From: Oceanospirillum sediminis
GTDB taxonomy: Bacteria > Pseudomonadota > Gammaproteobacteria > Pseudomonadales > Halomonadaceae
Direction: 5' to 3'
Assembly: GCF_014164585.1 (NCBI RefSeq)
Contig: NZ_JACJFM010000039.1
Location: 1-46,942 of the forward strand
DNA length: 46,942 bases
The number at the start of each line of letters is the position of its first letter. Positions within the stretch are counted from its first letter, which is position 1. The notes below the pieces were generated by a model. It worked only from the letters and a program-made list of their open reading frames with translations, searched no databases and had not been told where the DNA came from. Position numbers and translations under genes: made by a program. Positions 28,124 through 38,052 of this stretch are shown here, piece by piece.

Positions 28124-28831
28124 TCAAACCAGAATATCTTTCAATAACCACCACCCCAGCAGACTGAGACCACCAGTAACCAGCAGAAAACGTTTCACAG
28201 GTAGTTCAGATGAGCTATCACGTACTGTAGTATATTTAATCCCTGTAATCATACTGCGAATCAAGCGTTCTCGCTTAACCGCATCATGATAAAAAACAGC
28301 CGCCAGATGCAGAAGCACCAGCGCTATCAGATAGTCCGGCAAGGTAGTATGCCAGTCACTGAACAGAGCCACCATCTCCTCTTCCAGATATTCCACCAGT
28401 GGACCATCAATAAAAATATCATCTGTAGTGCCTAGGCCGCTGATGCCCTGAGCCAGCAGGATCAGCAACAGAGCCACCACCATCCAGCCCCCGACAGGGT
28501 TATGCCCGGTGTAATGAGAATCTGAGCGGACAGATAACACGTCAGGTATCGCTTTCAGCGTACTGAGTGGAGAACGGATAAAACTGGTAAACCGGGCATG
28601 ATAACTGCCCAGAATCCCCCAGATGATCCGATAACTCACCAGTGCCAGTACGGCATAGCCTGCCAGCACATGATTTTCCATCTCGACGCCCTCAGTCCCA
28701 CTCCACCATAGAAAACCGATCAATAGTGCCAGACTCCAGTGGAAAACCCGAATACTTATATCCCAGACCTTAACAGGCCGCAGATCATTCGACGATTGAG
28801 ATGCAGAAGTCTCGGAGTTTGCCTTATCCAT
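28124..28831 (-). CDS. Cytochrome b561-family membrane protein
   Basis: A 235-residue inner-membrane diheme b-type cytochrome with four main membrane helices. Candidate heme-ligand histidines are in VFHWSLALLIG, MENHVLAGYAVL and LVLLHLAAVFYHD. The segment SYRIIWGILGSYHARF is typical of the hydrogenase b-subunit/b561 group, which passes electrons between quinones and periplasmic partners. It is 62 bases downstream of the DsbD/ScsB-like gene and probably in one operon with it, suggesting a redox role at the membrane. Confidence 0.9.
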   Translation of the reverse strand: MDKANSETSASQSSNDLRPVKVWDISIRVFHWSLALLIGFLWWSGTEGVEMENHVLAGYAVLALVSYRIIWGILGSYHARFTSFIRSPLSTLKAIPDVLSVRSDSHYTGHNPVGGWMVVALLLILLAQGISGLGTTDDIFIDGPLVEYLEEEMVALFSDWHTTLPDYLIALVLLHLAAVFYHDAVKRERLIRSMITGIKYTTVRDSSSELPVKRFLLVTGGLSLLGWWLLKDILV

Positions 28832-28893
28832 ACCTTATTCCTTTATCTTTTTACTTACGTCTATGCTTTTAAAGGGGAAATATCCACTAAAGA

Positions 28894-31017
28894 CTAATGT
28901 CCACGGGCCTTCTGAATCGCATTCAACACATCCTGCTGAGTCAGAATTTCACCGAGTAACACACCTTCAGGTTCAGCCGGGCCATACACAGCATTAAATG
29001 GAATACCAAATCGGTTGTGTTCATTCAGGAAGCTACTGATCGTATCATCCGGGCGGGTCCAGTCCCCTTGCATCGCGACCATATCAACGGCATTCAGCTG
29101 ATTCTGTATCGTTTCAGTCTGAATAACGGCGACTTTATTCGCGACACAGGTGACACACCAACGTGCAGTAATATCCACAAAGACCAGTTTGCCTTCAGAC
29201 ACATGCTGACGAATACTTTCAGGCTTAAAGGCCTGCCAGTTCACAGTATCTTCTGTTTCCCCGGAGGCTAATACCGGTAATGGCGCAGCCGGTAACAGAG
29301 CAATGCTCAGCCAGGCGACCAGAGGTAATACCCAGAATAGCGGACGTATTCTGACACTGCCCCACCAGATCAGCATCACGGCGGCAATAACAGCGGTCCC
29401 CCATAGCACCACCAGATCAGATAACACCCAGAATAACCAGCCTGCTGTCAGCAACAGGCCGATCGATAATACCTTTTTCAGCGTCACCATCCATGGACCA
29501 GGTTTTGGCAACTTATGAACCCACTCCGGAACCAGAGTCAGCAGCAGGTAAGGCAATGTCAGACCGACGCCCATAGCAACAAAAATCATCAGAAGTTCCG
29601 GCGCATTCTGGGCAAAGGCAAAACTGATCGCTGTACCAAGAAACGGGGCAGAACAAGGCGTGGCCAGCAGGGTTGCCAGTGCTCCCTGAGCAAAAGACCC
29701 ACTCAGTGAAACCGGGTTCTGCTGAGTAACCTCTCCACCCGAAGCCAGCCCGGCAATAAAACCGGGCAAGCGAAACTCAAACCGTCCCCACAAATTAGCG
29801 GCAAACAGAACGATAATAATCCCTAATGCGCCGATAAACAGCGGCTGCTGAAACTGTATCCCCCAGCCAACAACCTGACCGGCTGATTTCAGCGCAATCA
29901 TGACACCAGCCAGTATCGCAAACGATGCGATAATACCGGCCGCTGTGGCAATAAAGCTTTTACGAATCTGAGAACGGGTAAACTCCTGATGACGAATCAG
30001 GTGCAGTACCTTGATCGATAATACCGGCAGCACGCAAGGCATCAGATTCAGAATCAATCCCCCGGTCAGAGCCAGCAACAGAATCAGTGGCAGAGAATAG
30101 TCTCCTCCCACAGCAACCGGCTGTAATTTATTCAGAGGAGCCGCCAGAGCCTGCCATTGCCCTGAAATCTCATAGGCCCCCAGATTAGTCCGCACCACCA
30201 GGTTAGCGGACTGCTGAATATCGGGCATACGTTTACGCTGAATAGAGAACTGTGCAATCAGTCTCTGTCCCTGCTGTACGATAACAGGTGCATCCAGTTC
30301 CGGTTCAGGCAACACCTCAGGAAACAGATCATCCACTGTCAGATTAGCCGGTAGTGTTAGCTCAACCTGTAATAACTTCTGCTGTTCATCCAGAGTAAAC
30401 AGCGCCGTTTCAAGTCCGGCAACAGCTCCTGGAAGCGGAATCTGCGCTTTGAACTGATCAATCTCAAATGCAGCCTCAGCATCAGGTCGCTGATTATCTG
30501 CGGTCAGTTTTATGCCTGTTTTCACACTGGCCGGAATGCAAAGCTCACGACAAACCAGAATTCTGGCATCCAGATTAAGATCCGGTTCCGCCACAGACAG
30601 ATCACGGGTCACCTTCAGAGGAAAAATCACCCGTTTTTCGTAGCCATATAATTGCAAACCCTGAAAATCCAGCCGGTGAGGTGCCGGATATAGCAGCTCA
30701 ATGGATTTAATACCTGCTGATTGTTCCTGCCAGATCAGACGCGGCTTAATGCCAGCAGCACCAGGTGTCCTCCAGTACGTTTTCCAGCCCGGCTCCAGAG
30801 TCAGTTCAAGACCGGCAACAAACTCAGATTGCCCTTCGGCAACACCCGCCAGTAGAAGACGCCCCTGGACAGGTGGTTTTCCCTGCCATTCACTACTGGC
30901 AGCCAGAGCATGTACGGATAACACACTGATCATCAATCCCATGACAAGGGATATACAGATCGTCCACGTGGTCAGTAAGCGACGTGGCCATAAAAAAGAT
31001 TGGTCTGATTTACTCAA
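28894..31017 (-). CDS. DsbD/ScsB-like thiol:disulfide reductase
   Basis: A 707-residue membrane protein that carries electrons from cytoplasmic thioredoxin to the periplasm. After an N-terminal signal or anchor (about 15-40) comes a periplasmic domain (about 45-290) with a CRELC cysteine pair. The multi-helix CcdA-like core (about 305-560) has catalytic Cys in LMPCVLPVL (near 327) and ATPCSAPFLG (near 453). A C-terminal thioredoxin domain carries WCVTC (near 619). The domain order and N-terminal type favour ScsB-like proteins over canonical DsbD. It is followed by the cytochrome b561 gene. Confidence 0.9.
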   Translation of the reverse strand: MSKSDQSFLWPRRLLTTWTICISLVMGLMISVLSVHALAASSEWQGKPPVQGRLLLAGVAEGQSEFVAGLELTLEPGWKTYWRTPGAAGIKPRLIWQEQSAGIKSIELLYPAPHRLDFQGLQLYGYEKRVIFPLKVTRDLSVAEPDLNLDARILVCRELCIPASVKTGIKLTADNQRPDAEAAFEIDQFKAQIPLPGAVAGLETALFTLDEQQKLLQVELTLPANLTVDDLFPEVLPEPELDAPVIVQQGQRLIAQFSIQRKRMPDIQQSANLVVRTNLGAYEISGQWQALAAPLNKLQPVAVGGDYSLPLILLLALTGGLILNLMPCVLPVLSIKVLHLIRHQEFTRSQIRKSFIATAAGIIASFAILAGVMIALKSAGQVVGWGIQFQQPLFIGALGIIIVLFAANLWGRFEFRLPGFIAGLASGGEVTQQNPVSLSGSFAQGALATLLATPCSAPFLGTAISFAFAQNAPELLMIFVAMGVGLTLPYLLLTLVPEWVHKLPKPGPWMVTLKKVLSIGLLLTAGWLFWVLSDLVVLWGTAVIAAVMLIWWGSVRIRPLFWVLPLVAWLSIALLPAAPLPVLASGETEDTVNWQAFKPESIRQHVSEGKLVFVDITARWCVTCVANKVAVIQTETIQNQLNAVDMVAMQGDWTRPDDTISSFLNEHNRFGIPFNAVYGPAEPEGVLLGEILTQQDVLNAIQKARGH

Positions 31018-31313
31018 CTCTCTGAATCCTGCATCAATAAATCCATCCGGGCGGCAAGGATACCAGACCCGCAGCCCTCAGACACCGAACAGCGTAACAG
31101 GTTCAGCAAGCACGAATATAATTTCTGACCGGTTTACCGGATTGAATCCTCTGATATGAATCAAGCCTTTGAAAACTATCTGAAAAAAATATCGCTTATT
31201 GAATATCCAACTGAATCTGTATGGCAGAATGAGGTTTCGGTTAAACTGTGTTACAAATAATTTCAAAGCTATATTCAAGTGGACGCACCACCTGGTCCCG
31301 CTTATCAGAATGA

Positions 31314-34300
31314 ATGGAAAATCAGATGTCTTTGTCTACGCTGCTCAGTAAGTTACAGCCCGAACTGGAAAAACATGTCACGCTATTACCTGCCCCCTGG
31401 CCAGGGTGCCAGTTATTTCTGTCTGTCAGTAACGGGAAAGAACGGGCTACTGTGATCAACGTAACAGGCGATAACTTTCATCACGCCTGGGAAAAGGGCA
31501 CCCGGGAGCTGCAAAGAGTCGTCAAGCGCCAAAAGCTGAAAGTGAAGTGGCTGAAAGCAGACTGGACCAGAGATGTCACTGAGTTTGACTGGAAAACCTT
31601 TAAACAGCAGGAGCTGTTGCAGACAAAGCGTAACTACTACCGCTATGGCATCGCACTGGACCCAGAGCTTAAATACAGCTTTCTGGAACAGGAGCTGAAT
31701 GGTAACGCCACCTTGTACATGGGCGGCAAACAGGCGATGGCTGAGTTGAATGAGAAAAACTTCACCCGCTATGCCCATCTGCGTTTCCACAAAAAAATTC
31801 CTCTGGATTTTTCTGATCAGTCCCTTGTTTACCGTCTGGATAACCAGGGAATATTCTGTTCCACAGAGGAAGAGCCTCAACTGTTATACGGCGTCAGTCG
31901 GGAAGCAGGCCGTCGTATTGTCGATGATCTGGATGAACACACTGCACGGCGTCTGATCACTACCAGTAGTGATTATCTGGCAAGTCAGGTACTCAAAAGC
32001 GGACGTTTTAACTACGGCTGGCATCCCTGCTTTGATCGGGCAATCAACACCTATAACACCCTGCGCCATGCCAGTAGCACCTATGCCATGCTGGAGGGCT
32101 GGGAGGTCACTCAATGCGATACTCTGCTGGAGTCCATTAAACGCTCACTACGCTACCTCAGCCAGGAACTGATTCAGATATATACACTGGAAGATGGCAG
32201 TCAGGCCGCTTTTCTGACTGACTTAGAGGACGAAATTAAACTGGGCGGTAACGCTGTTTGTCTGCTGGCGTTTACTAAATACACAGAATTGCTGGATGAT
32301 CAGCAGTATCTGCCTTTGCTGGAGCAACTGGCACTGGGCATCCGTCATATGCAGAACCCTGATAATGGCTCTTTTGTTCATGTGCTGAACAGCAATGATC
32401 TGAGTGTTAAAGAAGCTTTCAGAACCATCTACTATGAGGGTGAAGCAGCCTTTGGACTGATGCGTTTATATGGCCTGACCCGTGATGAACGCTGGCTGAA
32501 AGTGGTTACGGATGCCTTTGAATACTTTATTGAAAAAGATCACTGGAAAACCCATGACCACTGGCTCAGCTATTGTGTTAATGAACTGACACTGTATCGT
32601 CCTGAAGCCCGATATTATGAATTTGGTATTAAGAACTTCTCAGGGCATCTGGATTTTGTGCTGGAGCGGATTACCACATTTCCAACACTGCTGGAGCTAA
32701 TGATGGCTGCTCATAAGATGATTTGTCGTCTTCAGCAGCAACCCGAGTTCAGCTACTTACTTGAACAGATTGATCTGGAGAAATTTCATCAGGCCCTTAA
32801 GCACAGAGCCCACTATCTGATGAATGGCTACTTCTGGCCTGAGTACGCTATGTACTTCCAGAATCCGGCTAAAATTGTGGGTAGTTGCTATATCAGACAC
32901 CATGCTTTCCGGGTACGTATTGATGATGTCGAGCATTATCTATCCGGATATGTTGCCTATCTGCACTATTATCTGGGTGTCGATACTCCGGCTCATGGCT
33001 CTCCTGAGCCTGCCCTGGAGGCTGAATCAGCACAAGATAGCTCAACCGTTCCTGTTCGTGCCCAATCAGAATCTACCTCTGTTCCAGCCAGAATTGAAAT
33101 AGCAGAAGATCAGTTTATGCCTGCCCTGAACGAATTAAGACGCTTTGATCCTCGCCAGCTCTGGCGCTTTTTCGTCGATGGCCGATTCCACAAAAAATAC
33201 AATGGCTGGACCGGCTATGAAGCCGGGGAGCGCGGCAGTATTCCTGCCCTTCTGAATGCATTCCGCTTCATGCTGGAAAACTTTGATCTCTCTGAAGGCC
33301 TGAAAGCCACTTATCTGCGCGAGCTGCATAAAGCCTGCATGATGGGCGTAGAAACCGCGAATAAAAAATCCAGTCCGGGCGATATCCGCTATCTCAATTC
33401 AGGCATGCCCTTCTTTGCCAAAAGTACTACTTATGAGCACCTGAAAGAGGTCTTTGAGCTTCGTCGCGGCGACGGCACTGTGATGTTTAACACAGCAAAA
33501 TATGCCTATACCGCTGATGAGCTGGATGTTGATGAAATCTATCAGGCTCTGCTGAAAGATAAACGTATCAACTATCGCAACTGGTACCCTAATCTGAACC
33601 AGGAAGAAGAGCAGGCACTACAAGGCCAATCAACACTGAAGCGCTTCTATGAAGTTAAACACAAAGTTCAGATGCTGATGGTCGAAAAGACCCAGAAGAT
33701 TGTCGATCGCTACAACAGCAATATTGCCAAGGCCAGAACAGAGGAAGAGAAACTCAGGGTTATTACACTGGTTTCCCGTGAAATGGAACTGCTGCATCCT
33801 TTCCCGGATGGCAACTGCCGAACGTTCTCTTGTATCCTGCAGACACAATTGCTGATGTTTAATGGCTTTTTACCCGCTATTCTGGAGAACCCGAATCTGG
33901 ATAACGAAGTTTCTCACGATCAATGGATTGAAGAGGTCAGAAAAGGTATTAAGCGTACGGAACAGTTACTGGAAGATCCTGAGATCGCTCTGTTCAACTA
34001 TTCAATCAATGATATGCCAGAGAAAGACCAGAAAGCCTTCCTTGATATGGCTGATCCGGTTATCAAATGGCTATCCAGTCATGAAGAATCCTGGCTGACG
34101 CCGGAGCGTCTGGAAAAGCTGTCTGGCGGCAGCTGGTTCAATATCAATAGAAATCTGAGATTTACCGGGGTGGGTGATTACAACACTTATCGTAGTGGCC
34201 AGATCTACTTTATGCTCAGTCTGGAAGAGTGGAAAGAAGAGGGCAAAGATCCTTTTGCCCAGATAAAAAATCTTAAATCGAAAGGCATCCGGGCTCTGGT

Positions 34301-36074
34301 TTCTGATGATCCGGCGATCACTGAACAGGATGACCTGCCTGTACTTCTGGTCAGTCATATCAGGGATTGTTACAACCATATCGCCACAGAAACCCGACAG
34401 GGCGTTAATCCCACTACTATTCTGGTAACCGGCACAGAAGGCAAAACCGGCTTTAAAACACAGTTGCATCATATCCTTCAGCCACAGATTCAATCTCACG
34501 CCAATATCAACAGTGCCAATACCGAAATACCGGTGCTGCGTTCTCTGATTAACCTGAGAAAAGACGATAAAGTCGAAATTAATGAAGTGTCTGTTGGAGG
34601 CAATGAAGCTTTAAGGCTGGAACGAAGTCATTGGGTGAACCCCGATATCTGTGTGTTCACTAACATATCCCCTAATCACATGGATATGCATAAAACGATC
34701 GACAATATCATTCATGCCAAGTCATCCGTGGTAGCTGGTTTACGTGATAACGGTCTGTGCATCATCAACCGGGATATGCCTTACTTCGAGCCTCTGAAGC
34801 AGGCTATTCTGGAACGTAATACCAGGCTTCAGATTCTGACTTTCGGATCATCAGCAGATGATGATGCCCAACTGATCAGCCAGACCTTTAACCAGGATAA
34901 ATTCGGCTGGGATATTTCAGCTCGTATCGAAGATGAAAAACTGAACTATTTTATCCCTATGCTGCAGGAGCACGCAGGGCTTGCCAGTCTGCCCACTCTG
35001 CTATGTGTGAAAAAGCTGGGATTAAATGTCTCCGCCGCCGCACAGGCTTATGCCAGTCTGAAGCCTTATGAAACTATGGGCAGAATGGTACGGCTGAAAA
35101 AACCGCAGGGAGATATCCTGTTTTACGATCAGAGCCGACGTGGTGCTATAGGCGGCATGCAGTCTGCCTTCAACGATCTTTCCAGACTCAAAGTTAAAGG
35201 CAAAGTAGTGGCTCTGGTCGGTGGTATATCCATCAAGAAAGACAGTGACTGGACACGGGATTCTCATACCACGCTGGCAGAGATGATTAATCAGTCTCCT
35301 GTCGATAAGCTCTATACCACAGGTAATTTTATGCATTATGTGCATGATAATCTGGACAATAAAGCGATATACCAGCAGCATAGTGACGATCTGGATTTTC
35401 TGGCAAAAGAGCTACTGGATCAGCTGGAGCCAGATGACCTGCTGTTTATTATAGGCAGCGCCTACCTGTATCTGGGACGTGTTACCGATCGCATTCTGAA
35501 ACAGGTACCTTACGAGATATTTAACTACAAAAAACCTCTGCTGAATAAGCCTGCACTGCTGCTTAACTTTTTCCAGCAGACTGGACACTGTATTGAACAG
35601 GAACATGGCTTAACCGATGTCTCTGATCAGTTGTCCAGAGGATACACCCCGGAAAAATGTAAAGCCTGGTTCTATAACAATACCAGCGATTCAAAAGAGA
35701 AGGGCCGGCAGGTCTTTGGTAGTTACTTTGATTTTGGCTCAGACAAATATTTGCTGCATATCGACTGTGCAACAATGAATATTCATCTGGGTCTTGTGCG
35801 CTATCAACGTACAGAAAACGGCGGCTATAAACAAAGTCGGATGACCGAGGAAGAATTTAGCAGTATCAATAAAACAATGAACTCTCATCTGAACAGTAAA
35901 TACCCAATTCACTTCAGAGGCTGGGGAGGTAGCTGGTGTTCTATCGACTTCGGTAAGATGATTGATCCGGAAAATAACCAGAAACACAAAATTCTGAGTG
36001 ACTTCAAAGAAACAGTTTTTTATTCAGATTGCCTGAAGCCTTTATTGGCAGCGGTTAAAGCATTACAGTCATAG
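31314..36074 (+). CDS. Giant multidomain protein: helical-barrel-like region, Fic-type region and MurF-like Mur ligase
   Basis: A 1586-residue cytoplasmic protein with no signal peptide. Residues 1-560 are rich in repeating helical pairs (ASSTYAMLEGWE, GGNAVCLLAFTKY, YYEGEAAFGLMRLYGL), suggesting an (alpha/alpha)6 barrel as in carbohydrate-active enzymes. After a Ser/Pro/Glu linker (about 560-600) comes a Fic-like region: LRELHKACM, SSPGDIRYL and HPFPDGNCR at 828-836, a variant of HxFx(D/E)GN(G/K)R. Next is a MurF-like N-domain (about 935-1030), the Mur-ligase P-loop GTEGKT (about 1040-1045) and TNISPNHMDMHKT, then a ligase C-domain to about 1400. The last 180 residues are unrecognised. The start is uncertain: MSLSTLL at 31326 has a better GGA spacing. 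Confidence 0.88.
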   Translation: MENQMSLSTLLSKLQPELEKHVTLLPAPWPGCQLFLSVSNGKERATVINVTGDNFHHAWEKGTRELQRVVKRQKLKVKWLKADWTRDVTEFDWKTFKQQELLQTKRNYYRYGIALDPELKYSFLEQELNGNATLYMGGKQAMAELNEKNFTRYAHLRFHKKIPLDFSDQSLVYRLDNQGIFCSTEEEPQLLYGVSREAGRRIVDDLDEHTARRLITTSSDYLASQVLKSGRFNYGWHPCFDRAINTYNTLRHASSTYAMLEGWEVTQCDTLLESIKRSLRYLSQELIQIYTLEDGSQAAFLTDLEDEIKLGGNAVCLLAFTKYTELLDDQQYLPLLEQLALGIRHMQNPDNGSFVHVLNSNDLSVKEAFRTIYYEGEAAFGLMRLYGLTRDERWLKVVTDAFEYFIEKDHWKTHDHWLSYCVNELTLYRPEARYYEFGIKNFSGHLDFVLERITTFPTLLELMMAAHKMICRLQQQPEFSYLLEQIDLEKFHQALKHRAHYLMNGYFWPEYAMYFQNPAKIVGSCYIRHHAFRVRIDDVEHYLSGYVAYLHYYLGVDTPAHGSPEPALEAESAQDSSTVPVRAQSESTSVPARIEIAEDQFMPALNELRRFDPRQLWRFFVDGRFHKKYNGWTGYEAGERGSIPALLNAFRFMLENFDLSEGLKATYLRELHKACMMGVETANKKSSPGDIRYLNSGMPFFAKSTTYEHLKEVFELRRGDGTVMFNTAKYAYTADELDVDEIYQALLKDKRINYRNWYPNLNQEEEQALQGQSTLKRFYEVKHKVQMLMVEKTQKIVDRYNSNIAKARTEEEKLRVITLVSREMELLHPFPDGNCRTFSCILQTQLLMFNGFLPAILENPNLDNEVSHDQWIEEVRKGIKRTEQLLEDPEIALFNYSINDMPEKDQKAFLDMADPVIKWLSSHEESWLTPERLEKLSGGSWFNINRNLRFTGVGDYNTYRSGQIYFMLSLEEWKEEGKDPFAQIKNLKSKGIRALVSDDPAITEQDDLPVLLVSHIRDCYNHIATETRQGVNPTTILVTGTEGKTGFKTQLHHILQPQIQSHANINSANTEIPVLRSLINLRKDDKVEINEVSVGGNEALRLERSHWVNPDICVFTNISPNHMDMHKTIDNIIHAKSSVVAGLRDNGLCIINRDMPYFEPLKQAILERNTRLQILTFGSSADDDAQLISQTFNQDKFGWDISARIEDEKLNYFIPMLQEHAGLASLPTLLCVKKLGLNVSAAAQAYASLKPYETMGRMVRLKKPQGDILFYDQSRRGAIGGMQSAFNDLSRLKVKGKVVALVGGISIKKDSDWTRDSHTTLAEMINQSPVDKLYTTGNFMHYVHDNLDNKAIYQQHSDDLDFLAKELLDQLEPDDLLFIIGSAYLYLGRVTDRILKQVPYEIFNYKKPLLNKPALLLNFFQQTGHCIEQEHGLTDVSDQLSRGYTPEKCKAWFYNNTSDSKEKGRQVFGSYFDFGSDKYLLHIDCATMNIHLGLVRYQRTENGGYKQSRMTEEEFSSINKTMNSHLNSKYPIHFRGWGGSWCSIDFGKMIDPENNQKHKILSDFKETVFYSDCLKPLLAAVKALQS

Positions 36075-36101
36075 CAACCTATGCTGTCAGCCTGAAAAGA
36101 T

Positions 36102-36142
36102 AATAATCCTCACCGGCCAGCATAGTCGGTGAGGATTATTTT
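36102..36142 (+). terminator. Strong terminator after the Fic-Mur gene
   Basis: AATAATCCTCACCG pairs perfectly over 14 bases with CGGTGAGGATTATT, followed by TT. It lies in the convergent gap before the leftward cytidylyltransferase gene. Confidence 0.85.
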
Positions 36143-36205
36143 CGTTATTGGAAGGAAAATCAGGAAATTAAGCCGCTGAGCAAACGTTTCCCAGCTAATA
36201 ATGAC

Positions 36206-36236
36206 GATATTTTCCAGCCACTGACTGGAAAATATC
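36206..36236. terminator. Second hairpin in the convergent gap
   Basis: GATATTTTCCAG pairs perfectly over 12 bases with CTGGAAAATATC, 14 bases beyond the end of the leftward operon. It probably marks the 3' end of that transcript, although there is no T-run. Confidence 0.55.
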
Positions 36237-36249
36237 ACAATACTTCAGT

Positions 36250-36957
36250 TCAGGAATTTACAAACGCCTTAATACGCTCATAGTCCTCAATGTAATCAAC
36301 TTCAGCCCAGAAGTGGCCATTAATATCATTAATGTGAATATCCACCCCCTCCTCTACTGTTCGATAAATCACATCTTCCCACCAGCAGGTGTAATCTTCA
36401 TTCGTCACCGCATCAATCACCCTCTGACGGAATGGGTAGATATCATCTGCTTTCAGCACACCAATGCCCACATACTCCCCGGTGGTCTCTGCCGGAGTCA
36501 GCTCTTTACCGTATTTCAACAGTTTGTCATCCTGCCATTTAAAACGGTAATCCGCATCTTCGATACGGCTGCTATCAGAAATCATAACCGGGCTGCGCGT
36601 TTCTGACAGAATAATATCCAGTACACTATCTTCAATAAAGACATCACCATTCATGATCATGATATCGTCATCAGAGCTCAGAAAATCCCTGGCGAACCAG
36701 GCTGAAGAGATAGAATTTGCGACACGGAAGAACGGATTAAAATAACGAGTGTACGAACAACCTTCGAGGGCCTGATGAATATATTTTTCCTGATATCCGG
36801 TTACAATAGCAATATCAGTAATTCCCTTATTATTCAGCTTCTCAAACGTATGGCGAATCAGAGGCTTACCTTTCAGATCCACACAGCATTTCGGCTGCCC
36901 TTGCAAATGTCGACTGATACGGCTACCAACGCCTGCTGCCATAATTAATACTTTCAT
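36250..36957 (-). CDS. LicC/PntC-like cytidylyltransferase (NTP transferase)
   Basis: A 235-residue nucleotidyltransferase. The N-terminal loop is MAAGVGSRISRH, followed by GKPLIRHTFEKL and VTGYQEKYI, with the metal site MNGDVFI. The stretch NPFFRVANSISSAWFARDF, the late WWEDVIYR and AEVDYIEDYERI correspond to the LicC phosphocholine cytidylyltransferase and PntC aminoethylphosphonate cytidylyltransferase group, more than to sugar-nucleotide enzymes. It would attach CMP to an amino-alcohol phosphate or phosphonate head group. It overlaps the upstream aminotransferase gene by four bases, so the two are translationally coupled. Confidence 0.85.
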   Translation of the reverse strand: MKVLIMAAGVGSRISRHLQGQPKCCVDLKGKPLIRHTFEKLNNKGITDIAIVTGYQEKYIHQALEGCSYTRYFNPFFRVANSISSAWFARDFLSSDDDIMIMNGDVFIEDSVLDIILSETRSPVMISDSSRIEDADYRFKWQDDKLLKYGKELTPAETTGEYVGIGVLKADDIYPFRQRVIDAVTNEDYTCWWEDVIYRTVEEGVDIHINDINGHFWAEVDYIEDYERIKAFVNS

Positions 36958-38018
36958 CGTTCTGCTCCGTAGTAATCGAATAAGGCATCCAGTAATTGGT
37001 CAGTGTACCGGATATCCATGCATCCCATATGAGACACACGAAACACCTTGTCTCTCAGTTCTCCACCATTCGGGGTAAGCACCATACCGTAATTCTGTTC
37101 CATATCCAGTACAACCTGAGCGGCTGATCGACCATCAAGCGGGCTCAGAGTCGTCATAGCATTAGGCATATACTGACTGTAAAACCCCAGCGGCAACGGT
37201 GATATCTGCTCTCTGAAATAATGTGCAATTTCTTTTGCCCGTTCTACTTCCTTTGCCAGGCCTCCATCTACTAACTGTCGAAGCCTGTGCTGTAGTTGCA
37301 TCAGAATATTGATTGCCGGGGTAAAGGGTGTCTGCCCCCGCTCACCATCATTCAGGTAGCTGTGAAAATCAAAATACATAGAGCAGCGTTCATTCAGTGC
37401 CTCTATAGCCCGCGGGCTAAGAATGACCATACTTAACCCGGCATGTAAGCCCAGTGCTTTGTGAGAGCTGATAATTAACGCATCAATATTGAATTCCGTC
37501 ATATCCAGCGGATCAGTCACAAACATACTGATCCCATCAACAATATTCAGTAAACCGTTCTCACGACAAAACTGTCCAACAGCCTGCAAATTATATAAAC
37601 GCCCTACACTGGTCTCATGGGCATTGATCAATAAAGTACAGAAAGAATCGGCTGTACACTGATCTGCAATATCGGACAGATCGCTATCAGCTACGTGAAG
37701 AGACTGATAAGGCTTATGATGAATATCACACAGGTCAGCAAAACGCTGCCCGAAACTTCCACCGTTAACAACCAGCGTCTTTTGATCCGCTTTAAGCAAA
37801 TTAATGACGGAGGCTTCCATCGCCCCGGTACCGGATGCGGTCAGAAAAATAGCACGACTGCCTTCAGGCGCATTCACACAGTCCAGCAGGTTAGTTTCAC
37901 ACTCTTTAACAACCTGTGAAAACCAGTCATTACGAAAATAGGGCGTTTGTTCGCCACCAATATCACATATATCCTGCTGCATGGGCACAGGGCCCGGAGT
38001 AAACAAATAACGACTCAT
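36954..38018 (-). CDS. Class V aminotransferase, 2-aminoethylphosphonate transaminase-like
   Basis: A 354-residue PLP enzyme. The N-terminal LFTPGPVPM is typical of the PhnW / alanine-glyoxylate aminotransferase branch. The PLP lysine is in LIISSHKALGLHAGL, and LTASGTGAMEAS binds the cofactor phosphate. The adjacent LicC/PntC-like partner suggests it supplies or uses an aminoalkylphosphonate; in PntC the two activities are fused in one chain. No phosphonate-forming PEP mutase is in the window, so the substrate remains inferred. It is 34 bases downstream of the metallopeptidase-LRR-ATP-grasp gene. Confidence 0.88.
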   Translation of the reverse strand: MSRYLFTPGPVPMQQDICDIGGEQTPYFRNDWFSQVVKECETNLLDCVNAPEGSRAIFLTASGTGAMEASVINLLKADQKTLVVNGGSFGQRFADLCDIHHKPYQSLHVADSDLSDIADQCTADSFCTLLINAHETSVGRLYNLQAVGQFCRENGLLNIVDGISMFVTDPLDMTEFNIDALIISSHKALGLHAGLSMVILSPRAIEALNERCSMYFDFHSYLNDGERGQTPFTPAINILMQLQHRLRQLVDGGLAKEVERAKEIAHYFREQISPLPLGFYSQYMPNAMTTLSPLDGRSAAQVVLDMEQNYGMVLTPNGGELRDKVFRVSHMGCMDIRYTDQLLDALFDYYGAER

Positions 38019-38052
38019 AAAAAAGTTTTCTCATTAGCAGAGTGAATAAATA

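Noticed and set aside
31156-31260. 34-codon plus-strand frame (MNQAFENYLKK...) before the Fic-Mur gene
   Set aside because: No ribosome-binding site and no recognisable motif. It could be a leader peptide, but the evidence is too thin to annotate.
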